DNA of 16,793 nt from Spirogloea muscicola. Taxonomy: Eukaryota > Streptophyta > Zygnematophyceae > Spirogloeales > Spirogloeaceae. The notes below the pieces were generated by a model. It was not told where the DNA came from. It ran no database searches and worked only from the letters and a program-made list of their open reading frames with translations. Below, one piece after another: positions 1-9,400 of the stretch (position 1 is the stretch's first letter; each line of letters starts with the position of its first letter). Location: the NCBI GenBank assembly GCA_009602725.1, contig WELB01000021.1, positions 148,652 through 165,444 of the forward strand. The letters run 5' to 3'. The position numbers and the translations under genes are program-made.

Positions 1-53
1 GCCGCCGCCGCCGTCTGCCCTGCCGCGGCGCCGCCGCCGCCGCCGCCGCCGCT
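1..53. repeat. GCC trinucleotide-rich block in eEF3 leader
   Basis: The first 53 bases are almost entirely GCC/CGC triplets broken by a short interruption at about 14-28. The block lies upstream of the eEF3 start and is probably 5' UTR or core promoter, since GC-rich triplet runs are common in algal leaders. It contains no ATG. No TATA box can be identified because the window begins here. Confidence 0.7.
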
Positions 54-185
54 GCCTCGGCGTCCCTTCGTAGCCGCCGCTGCGGGTGCCTTCCCTGAGG
101 CCGCCTCTGCGGTCGCTTCCCACGCTTACCCCAGCGCTGCTGCAAGGACCGCCGCTTCCCTGCACCACTGCCCCATCCTGCTGTT

Positions 186-535
186 GTGAGATCCCGTTTC
201 CCCTTTGTCTCGGTGGTGTCAGGAGGTCGTCCTTTGGGATTTTTATAAGGATCTCTGCCCTTGCAACAGAGTCTTTAGTCTGGAGTGCTCCAGGGCATGC
301 TAGGAGCATGCAGTGCAAGTTCTGGCAAGTGTATTGAGTGTTAGAAGTTTTGCTGAGGTCGTAAACCCGTACAATCAGCGTCTTTTTCGGCTCGCACACT
401 GTCAGAGGCCACTATTGTCTCTCTCTTGTTATGGGCTTTTCCATCTTGGGCTTTGACTTGGCGTCCTCTGGAATCAGACCCTGGCAAGTGCTACTTGTTG
501 TGCCACTCATCGTGACTCGTCTTCAATTCTTGCAG
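186..535 (+). other. Predicted 5' UTR intron of the eEF3 gene
   Basis: A good donor (GTGAGA at 186-191) and a good acceptor (pyrimidine-rich stretch ending TTGCAG at 530-535) bracket 350 bases that are T-richer than their flanks and resemble the coding introns of this gene. Every ATG I see upstream of the start (297, 308, 431) lies inside this interval. The spliced leader (up to 185, then 536-578) has none. The ATG at 431 opens a frame running to 628, overlapping the true start out of frame, so an unspliced leader should translate poorly. The intron is inferred; no transcript evidence is available here. Confidence 0.5.
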
Positions 536-578
536 AAGCTCTCCGCTGTCGGAGTCCTTTCATTCACGGCCGCCAGCC

Positions 579-3500
579 ATGGCCGAGGAGGCCCCGGCTG
601 CGCAGGCTCCTTCTGCTGTGGAAAGTGAGGAGAGCAAGTTGGTGGGTACCTTGCTGGAGAAGATCTTGACGAGCAAGGCTGCAGAGGACAAGAAGGCCGC
701 AGCTGGCGAACTTGCTGCCCTCCTCACAGACCATGGTGCCGGAGCTCTTAAGGTGAGGCGGGCGTTTCATGCTCGTACTGGGTGCGACCTTAACAAAATG
801 GCCTGGAATGGCCTCTCATTGCGTGGTTTGGACATGCACATGTGCGTTTGCTCGCTGTTGCCGTTCTTCTGCTACTGTGGGCATTCTTTGGCCAAGTATG
901 CATCCAAGAATATTAAGAAACGTTATGATTTTGACACCTGTCTTATAGCCTCAGGCTTTGATCATTGCCGACTTTTCAACTCATATGCCTTCCTTGTATC
1001 ATGGTTTGTGCAGGCTTATGGGGCCCTGGAGAGATTGACGGCCGCTATGGAGGATAAGAAGTCAGCTGTGGCTCGCGAGGGAGCTCTGCAGGCTGTTTTG
1101 AGCCTTCTTGAGGGCGAGAGCAAGCGCGACTGCGAGGCCTATGTTGTGCCCATACTGCCTAAGCTGATGGAGCGCCTTGGTGACAAGGTATGCACACCAT
1201 CTGAATGCTTGTGTCAGCATCATACACCAGTTCTTACTAGAAGTGAGCATCAGTATAGGATATATCGTGCGATGCGTGTCCAGTTTAGCAGTATATCAGG
1301 AAGTGACATCAGCAGAGGCTGTAGTGTATGATGCGTGTTCGGTCAGCGATGTGGCTTTCAGATGTCTGAGCATTTGCGTTTCAAGCTTCTCATTGAAGTT
1401 GGTATGTTGGAATGTGCAGGCGAAGCCCGTGCAGACTTTGGCAAAATCTGCTGTGACTAAGCTATTCGAGATCATCTCTCCACATGCCACCAAGATTGTG
1501 GTTCCTGTCCTTCTTGAGAACATGGAGTATACCAAGTCTTGGCAGCAGAAATCCCTTGCACTTGAGCTCCTGGAACTCCTGTCAAAGAACGCCCGTCGAC
1601 AATTGGCAGCTTGCCTGCCTGAGATTGTTCCTGTTGTCTCTGAGTGCTTCCACGACACAAAGGAGCAGGTCACAACGGCAGCTGTGGTTGCCATGAAGGC
1701 TGTCACCAGTGTGGTTGGGAACAAGGACATTGACCCCTTTGTCCCCGCTGTTATCAGCTGTATTGCCCGGCCTGCTGAGGTTCCTGAGTGTGTGCACAAG
1801 CTCTCTGCAACCACTTTCGTTCAGGTATGTCTTCTATGTAAGGATGTCTCGCAGCAAATTGATTCTTGGTATGTGTTGGAGAGGCTGTTTCTTACAGTAA
1901 ATTAAAAGCCTCTGAATCTGCTGATATATATGTAGAAAGAGGAAAGTACCAATTGTTATTGCTTCACCATAGAACAAGGGAGGACTGTATATTGTGTGAG
2001 TGAATACCACTGTGGCAGCGGTTGTACATCACTCACAAACTCGTACTGAGTCATTTGTCTCACAAACATGGGTTAATCTGGTGAATTGGGTTTTTGCTTG
2101 ATATACAGACTGTGGAAGCCCCCACGCTGTCAATCATGGTGCCCCTGTTGGCCCGAGGCATGAATGAGCGCGCTGTCGCTATCAAGAGAAAGACAGCTGT
2201 CATTATTGACAACATGAGCAAAGTGAGCTTGCTCCCTCAATGTGTATAGTTTCATTGGGAGACGAATGAACGTTGTAACACCATGAGCTTTGGAGTCTAG
2301 CCACCTCTGGGGTTCTTGTGTTGACCAGGCACAGTTGCTCCTGGTGTCTTGCAGCTTGTGGACAACCCCGCAGACGCCGCCCCCTTCCTGCCGAAGCTCC
2401 TCCCTGGCTTGGAGAAGATGAGCAAGGAGGTGTCTGATCCCGAGTGCAGGCAGGTGGCAGCCAAGGCCCATGCCACACTTGTCCGTGTGGGAGGCGAGGG
2501 CAAGTTCACTGCGCCCAAGCCTGTCAATGAGGCGGTGGTTCTGTCGACGCTCAAGGAAGTTATCAAGTCCAGCACCAAGGAGGAGGTTGACCAGTCCCAA
2601 ATACGTACGCTGGAGTATGTGACGTCTTTGTGCGCAACCTTGATTGCAGCCAAGAGCTTTGAGATTGGCACCTGGAGGGACGAGGTAAGAAAACTTTCGT
2701 GTCAAACAAGGTGTATGCAAGCTTTCTGCTCTCTTTGTGGCAATTGAACTTCTGAGGGTGCCACTAGATGGGCCTTGAGACGCAATCTGAGTTATGTTAG
2801 CGACGTGTTTGATTGTTCAGGTTATTGCTCCGTACTTAGCGCCAGTCATCAAGAAGGGCGATTTTGAGGTTGTCAGCAGTGCCTTCCTGGCTCTGTGCGT
2901 GGAGGAGGCCAGGGAGAAGGTGGTTGAGGTCGACGAGGACCCTGCTCCTGACCTCTGCAACTGCGAGTTCTCCCTTGCTTATGGTATGTGCTCTGACTTT
3001 CATAATGTGAAGGGTGTATGTTTGATACTTTTGCTTGGTGCATTGCTTTGATATTTATGATCAGATTACTCTCATTTACCTTTGATGCTAGTCCTGAAGC
3101 ATGGTCGTTGCGGTGTCTCACAGGTGGCAAAATTCTGCTGAACAATGCTCGCTTGCACCTCAAGAGGGGCCGGCGGTACGGTCTCTGCGGAGCCAATGGC
3201 TCTGGAAAGTCCACTCTCATGAGAGCCATTGCTAATGGCCAGCTGGAGGGCTTCCCCCCAAAGGAGGAGCTGCGCACGGTGTACGTGGAGCACGACATTG
3301 ATGCATCTGAGGCTGACACACCGGTGCTGGAGTTCATCCTCCACGATTCCGCCCTGCAGGGTATGCCTTGATTTGCTGCCCTTGCATATCACTTGGGCAC
3401 TCTCGTTGTTCAAAGTGTCATTCATGTCTGTTTTGGAGCAGAATACCTTTGACTGCGCAAGAAATTTCTGCTCTAACAAATGACGATCTCTTGTGCAGAT

Positions 3501-5501
3501 GCCACTCATCCTGCCCATGGCCATGTTGAGAGTGTGCTTGCCAGTGTTGGGTTCACAGAGGAGATGCTGAAGGCCCCAGTTGCCTCTCTGTCTGGTGGAT
3601 GGAAGATGAAGTTGGCTCTTGGTTAGTGAATCTGACCTGTTTGCAACCATTGATCAACTGCATCTGCATGTAGCTACTACCGCGGCATGACTCCTGTTGC
3701 AGTTTTGCTGCATGTATGGTGTTGCTTCAGTATCTTAGCTGACCAGTGGGAACATGTGAATTGGATGTCTGCAGCTCGGGCCATGTTGATGAAGGCTGAT
3801 ATCATGCTCTTGGATGAGCCCACTAATCATTTGGACGTCACCAATGTAGCCTGGTTGGAGAACTACCTGACAAACCTGCCCGATGTGACAAGCATGCTTG
3901 TTTCTCACGATTCTGGCTTCCTGGACAATGTCTGCACAGACATCATCCACTACGAAAACTTGAAGCTGAAGCACTACAGGGTGAGTTGTAGTTATCAAAG
4001 ATTCTGACACATTGCACGATACTGGAGGTTTTCTGAAATGCATTTCCTGTGACGCTGGTTATTGTACACGCTGGTTATGTGACCATGCTTGCTCACATTA
4101 GGTCCCACTGCTGTTATGCAGGGCAACCTCTCTGAGTTCGTGAAGGTGAAGCCAGAGGCGCGCTCTTACTATGAGCTCGGCGCTGCCGAGATGAAGTTCA
4201 AGTTCCCAGAACCAGGTTTCCTGGAGGGCGTCAAGAGCAAGGACCGTGCCATTCTGAAGATGTACAACAACTCGTTCACCTACCCTGGCACCACCAAGGA
4301 GGTGCTGTCTGGCATCACTATCATGTGCAGCCTGAACTCCAGGGTGGCCGTTGTAGGTGCCAATGGCGCCGGAAAGTCTACCATGATCAAGCTGCTTACA
4401 GGGGAGATGGAGCCCAACTCGGGCACGGTGTGGAAGCACCCCAACCTGCGCATGGCTTATGTCGCGCAGCACGCCTTCCACCACCTGGAGCAGCACTTGG
4501 ACATGACGGCAAATCAGTACATCCAGTGGCGGTATGCCTCGGGTGAGGACCGTGAGGAGGTTGGCAAGGTGTCGCGGAAGGTGACCGAGGAGGAAGAGAA
4601 GAAGATGCAGGCGCAGCAGGTGCATGACGGCAAGAAGAAAGTTGTAGAGAAGCTTCTTGGTCGCCGGAAGCTGAAGAAGAGCTATGAGTACGAGGTCCAG
4701 TGGGTTGGCCTGCACTCCGATGACAACTCGTGGCTCACCCGCGACAAGCTTGAGGAAATGGGCTTTGCGAAGATGGTGAATGAGATAGATGCGAAGGAGG
4801 CAGCCAAGTCCGGGCTTTTCACGCGCCCGCTTACTGTTGCCAACATCGAGAAGCACCTGCTGGACTTTGGCATTGAGCCCGAGTTTGGTACTCACAATCG
4901 CGTTCGTGGCCTCTCGGGTGGACAAAAGGTCAAGGTGGTACTTGCTGCAGCCATGTGGAACCAGCCCCACATGCTGATCCTGGATGAGCCCACCAACTAC
5001 TTGGATCGGGACTCTTTGGGGGCGCTGGCGAATGCCATCAAGGAGTATGGAGGTGGTGTTGTGATGATCACCCATAACAGTGGTAAGCTGCTCATTCCCA
5101 TCTGATGGCAATCTGGGCTTACATGAGTCAGAGACGCTGCAAGGTCAGGGTGTATGTAGGCAACCGTAGTGAAGATCGTATCATAGTAGCCTCAATTTCG
5201 AGGTCTCACCCCTGCAACTATGTATTGCATCTGTGCAGAATTCAGCTCCGCCCTTTGCCCTGAGACATGGATAGTTGCCAACGGCACACTTACGCCAAAG
5301 GGTCAGCCAGCTGCCGTGGTGGCGGCCCAAAAGTTGGAGTGGAAGCGGGAGGAAGAGACACTTGACCAGTTTGGCAACACCGTCAAGATCGCTGAGAAGA
5401 AGAAGGCTTTGAGCGCCAAGGAGAAGAAGAAGCGCGAGAGAATCAGAGCGATGAAAAAGAAGAATGGCGAGCCTGTGTCTGATTCTGAGGAGGAGGACTG
5501 A
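579..5501 (+). CDS. Translation elongation factor 3 (ABC-F ATPase), complete, 11 exons
   Basis: eEF3 is a cytosolic ribosome-bound ATPase that helps release E-site tRNA during elongation. Exons: 579-752, 1014-1187, 1420-1824, 2109-2222, 2355-2684, 2821-2983, 3124-3360, 3499-3621, 3775-3980, 4122-5082, 5239-5501. All introns are GT-AG and phases join without a stop, giving 1049 residues against about 1044 in yeast. HEAT repeats fill roughly 1-320, then a helical bundle to about 440. ABC domain 1 has Walker [10 protein letters not shown] (476-484), signature LSGGW (563-567), Walker B LLDEP (585-589) and switch His618. ABC domain 2 has Walker [10 protein letters not shown] (721-729), signature LSGGQ (906-910), Walker B LILDEP (927-932) and His960, with a chromodomain-like insert at about 816-856. 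The tail (1016-1049) is lysine-rich and ends acidic, as in fungal eEF3. The start has strong context (GCCAGCCATGG). No catalytic residue is missing. The chromodomain insert and HEAT region separate it from other ABC-F proteins such as GCN20 and ABCF1. Confidence 0.96.
4052..4078. repeat. Short direct repeat in eEF3 intron 9
   Basis: The 11-mer ACGCTGGTTAT occurs at 4052-4062 and again at 4068-4078, inside the intron between exons 9 and 10 and about 45 bases before the acceptor. No function is apparent; a small local duplication is the simplest reading. Confidence 0.6.
4641..4763 (+). other. Chromodomain-like insert of eEF3 (domain within CDS)
   Basis: Residues about 816-856 form a compact chromodomain inserted in ABC domain 2, between Walker A and the signature motif, which is where fungal eEF3 carries its own. 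Visible core elements are [16 protein letters not shown] and DDNSW. In yeast eEF3 the same region is longer, with extra residues between the second strand and the terminal tryptophan motif; here it has the spacing of an HP1-type chromodomain. In eEF3 this module acts at the ribosome, near the E site, rather than on chromatin. The domain call is firm from position and motif; the comparison with yeast and HP1 is from memory. Confidence 0.8.
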
Positions 5502-6432
5502 AGTAGCAGTGCACATGTTGTGATAGTATGTGCACTTAAGATTCCCTGCAGTGTGTTCGTGGCTAGATGCTCCGAGCCTCCTCCCTTTCAACCTCCGCCG
5601 AGGATCGGAGCGTGGACTTGGCTAACAGTGGCCAGATACTGCGTGGTGTGTGAGGGTGAGTTGTTGGGTTGTACTTCTGGTCTGTGCTGCGGTCGCTAGC
5701 ACAGCGTCACGTCTTCCCTTGTCACCGCACCCGTGTGACCGCCCACATCATGTTCATTAGAATAAGGTCGTGCTGTTGGTGTAGGGTTGTAGGCCTGTGG
5801 CCACTTGCAGTGGCGCCAAGCTAGGATGGTGCCCTTAGCTTATTGGAAGAGTTGATGTGCATTGTTTGGAAAGAGGTGATTATACATGGGTCCATTGGCA
5901 GCTAGCATTATGCTGCGGAGAAACCCTGCTGAATGTCATAGGCCACTTTATCCAGCCTTGCATTCTGATCAGCAAGTTACCTGGAACATGCCTTGACCAG
6001 CATCATATTTTTCTACTTCATCAGACATTTTACAATCTGCGCTAGTCCTCCCTTTGCTTTTGTCGCTCATCACATTGCTAGTCCAACTTGCTTATGTATC
6101 TGCTTATTACATGTGGCAGTAGTCACTAGTCGAAGTGCGGAATGGTCTCAAGCAATGTTACTCATACCTCGTCATTGTATCACCAACAAAAGAATAGTGA
6201 AGGCTAGAGTGGTCTGCAAATGTCAGCAGCTGGCTAGCTTGTTACCCAGCTACAGGGAGCTAGACTGCTTGCTTACGAATGCACACCTATACATTCGGCA
6301 GTAGCCCTGGCTAAACCATTGCAACTGCGATTGAGAAGCCCAGCAATTCTCAGCCGGGTCTCAATTCTGCAGTGAGCAGGGCCTCAATTATTCTTATTCG
6401 TACAGGCGCTCCTTGCCAAACAATGTGAGTCA
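5502..6432. other. Convergent intergenic region (two 3' UTRs)
   Basis: These 931 bases separate the stop codons of two genes that face each other, so both 3' UTRs must end here or overlap. I see no conserved coding frame. The open frames at 5857-6045 and 5993-6304 are short, have no recognisable motif and differ in composition from the neighbouring exons. No tRNA cloverleaf or long inverted repeat stands out. On the plus strand there is no AATAAA or TGTAA; the closest is AATAAG at 5761-5766. Confidence 0.75.
6030..6111 (-). terminator. Candidate polyadenylation signals for the SWR1-type gene
   Basis: Two copies of TGTAA, the usual poly(A) signal in chlorophyte green algae, lie on the minus strand at 6107-6111 and 6030-6034, about 320 and 400 bases past the stop at 6433. 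Five-base motifs recur by chance, and their use depends on the organism being a chlorophyte, which is not established here. Confidence 0.3.
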
Positions 6433-9400
6433 CTAATCCAAGACAGCGGCCAAATAATCTTTGAGCTCAATGTTCTCCAGCTCGTCGCCCATCTCTTCAA
6501 CATCCTCGGCATAAGGTACCTGTGGCATCTGTGGCTGCTTAAAGCCACCAGCGCTGCCACTTGGTAGTAAGCTGGCCAGCGGCAAGTCTGGCTCTGCCTG
6601 GGACTTGGCCAGTGCATTGGAGACAAGCACCTGCCCTTCCTGTGACTCCCTGCCTGGAGGTAGCAAAGGGGCCCTCCGTGGACGTGGAAGCAATGGTGGC
6701 AATGCTGACGCCGGAGGGCATGGCAGAAGGTGGTACTGTGTGAGAGCCGTCGCCGCGTGCAGGTGCCGCTGGAATCGCAGCTCCGCATCAGTCTCCCGCC
6801 GGAGATCCACGAGCAGCATCCCCGTGTGCTCCTGAACACAACACCAAGCGACACAAGGAGCAACGTCAGGACTCTGAGATGCGATGAAGATCAGCTTCAC
6901 AGCTTCACACTTGCCTCCATTGTCTGCTCTGTACAATGATAGGAACATATAAGCAAAACAAAAACCCATATAGCAGGAAAGACGTGCACGTTCCTACATC
7001 AAGTGCTGTCCTCAATGAAGACGGGTCAGGGCCTACCTCTTGGACCAGCAGGCGCCCAGCAGCCACCGCCTCGAGGACGGTGGCGCTGCCAGGGGGCGCG
7101 CGGGCGGCTAGCCTGGCCATGAGCTCGGCGAAGCGTCGCTGGCACTGCTCCCTCCTCCGGTAGGCGCCGCCGCCGCCCATCGCACCGGGGAGTGAGTTCA
7201 CGAGGTCGCTCACGAGCGCCCAGCTGGCGCCGCCGTACTCGTGCACCGCCGCCGCCAGGACGGCGTCCTCCAAGAGGCCCAACGGTGGTGGCGGCCGCGC
7301 CGGCGCCGACGCTGCCGCCGAATCCGCTCGGCCCTTCACCCTCGCGCGCTCCCGCATCAGCCTCTCTCGCTTCGTGCCGGACAGACGCATCACCGCTGGG
7401 CCCACAGCCGCATTCGTGGGCTTCTGATGGACTGCACTTGTTGTTGCCATGGCTGCCGACCGTGCTATCTCCGCTTCCTGCGGCTCCTGCCGCCCATGCT
7501 TCAGGAGTATCTCCTGAAGCATACTCTCCTCCAACTTCTGCGACAGCTGCCGCTTCCTCTGTGATGAGCTGGGGAGTAGCAGCGCCTGCAGGTCTGCCCT
7601 GCCGCCCATGGCCTCCGCCTCCCTCCACCTTGCCGCCTCCTCCTCCCTCTCTCTCCGCAGCTCCGCCTGCTTGCGCTTTTTCAGCTTACGCTTGCGCTGG
7701 CGCTCCTGCTCCCGCTCTTGCCTCTCCCTCTCCTCCTGCTCCAGCCTCTGCGCCTCCGCCTCGATTGCAGCCAGCTCTGCCTGCCGCTGCTCCTCCTGCC
7801 CATGCATGCCAAAAATGCTCCAGAGATTAAGTCAGCTCTTGCAGTGTTTGCATGAGATCATTTAGGACCAGACTGCTGGAGAGATTACACTAAAGGTAAG
7901 CTGAGGCTTTCATGACCAGCGCATATTAAAGAGAGGAGTGAAGTTGTATGGTTACTTTTAGTTTGCCACATCAAGGAATAAGTCCAAAAAAAGAGAACAA
8001 TTAGTAGAGCCAACGCATGACAGTATACAGACAGTCAAGTAAGAGACAACCACCTTCAAGAGCTCTCACAATGCACTGAAGGCTGTTTTTCAAGGGCTGG
8101 AAAGATAGCACCCATCGTCAAGAGGCAACTGCGCCCAGCAGATGGTTTACAGTCGTACGGAAGAAGGACGTGCCTGCTGTTGGGCAAACAGGCCGACTTG
8201 GGTGCGGTACGCGCGATCGGCGCCCTCGACCTGCCAGCTCTCGTACCGCAGCGGCTCATCGTCTCCATCCATCTCCTTCTCCTGCTCCTCCTTGAGCTGC
8301 TCCAAGCGCTCCAGCTCCCAGTCCCGCTCCTCCCACTCCAACTTGTGCTCCCCCGCGGCCCTGTCTCCCAGCAGGACTTGGACGCTAGCATCACCACCTT
8401 CCAGCCCATTCAGGTAACCCGACCATGTCTCCAGGAACTGCATTGCGTACCTGTAATTGGAGTTTTTTCAGACGTTGCGAATTGCTTAGGTGCTAGGCTG
8501 CTGTGCCCCACAAGTGTACATTGAGATCTCATTACGAATTGGTGTGTAACCGCAGGGCAAAACCTGAGTTACAGACGTAGCTCTACTCAGTCTCAGGTCT
8601 CGAGTCTATGCATGTGATATGACAGAGAAATACTAATACTTTGGAAATGGAGCTTCTTAAGCCTCTGACGAATAGCAAAACAAGCTCTGTCAGGGAGGGT
8701 GCAGAGACTTGCCTCTCGATGGGCCTCAGCGCGCTTTCCAGGGACATCTCCTTTGTCTTGCCTGCAGCAGCATCGGCAGCCGCAAGCAGCCGCACATCTG
8801 CCAACATGTCCACGTCGGTATCCTCGCCTTCGGGCACAACCTCTGCCAGCAGCGACTGCTCGACAGCAGCAGGGGCTGCCGCCTTGCCATCCCACCTCTC
8901 AGGAACTTCCTCAGCTTCAATATCTGCGTCGCCTCCTTCTCCTTGCTCGTCATCTTGAGCAGCCACTGGCCCCTCCTCAGTGAATTCCTGCGCAGTAATT
9001 CAGCACAATGGCATTGTCTATCAGTACAGCGAGCTGCATTATCACAGGCATTTGTCCTCGACTTGGGTGAAGCAATAGGGGCACTGAGAGCAGCCAATAT
9101 AACATCTTTGCATCTTTGCATCTTTGTTCATATTAGTAACACTACAACTAAGTGGCTCCTCAATGATGAGAAAGGCTAATAAGTACGTCACCTGTAGCAA
9201 AGTTGCCTGAGTAACTTAGTTTCCATGAGGCAAGAAAGATGAACAGAAGCACAGGGACACTATCTCCTTGACCAAAGTGTGGTGCAGGATAACCATCTGT
9301 TGCTGCTGACCTGATTGTCAGCAGCCTCCTCCTCCTCCACCTTCTTCATGGCCATGTAGTCCGCCTCATCTTCTGCATACTTCAGCGCAGCGTCAACCTC

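Noticed and set aside
2984-3123. Possible box C/D snoRNA in eEF3 intron 6 (ATGATCA near 3058, CTGA near 3104)
   Set aside because: The C-box has a mismatch, the span is only about 50 bases, and no terminal stem is visible. Other eEF3 introns also gave no convincing C/D pair.
4098-5111. Long antisense open frame (337 codons, minus strand) opposite eEF3 exon 10
   Set aside because: It mirrors a GC-rich conserved exon, shows no domain, and exists because codon bias on the sense strand suppresses antisense stops.
579-5501. Transfer of the eEF3 gene from a chlorella-type virus, or a viral insertion
   Set aside because: The gene has ten coding introns in the style of its neighbour and lies among ordinary host sequence with no viral genes nearby.
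5857-6304. Small protein genes in the intergenic region
   Set aside because: The open frames are short and overlap each other, with no recognisable motif; they fit 3' UTR sequence.
7192-7830. Plus-strand Pro/Ala/Ser-rich open frame of 212 codons
   Set aside because: It is antisense to exon 16, whose minus-strand frame carries the SANT domain conserved with PIE1.
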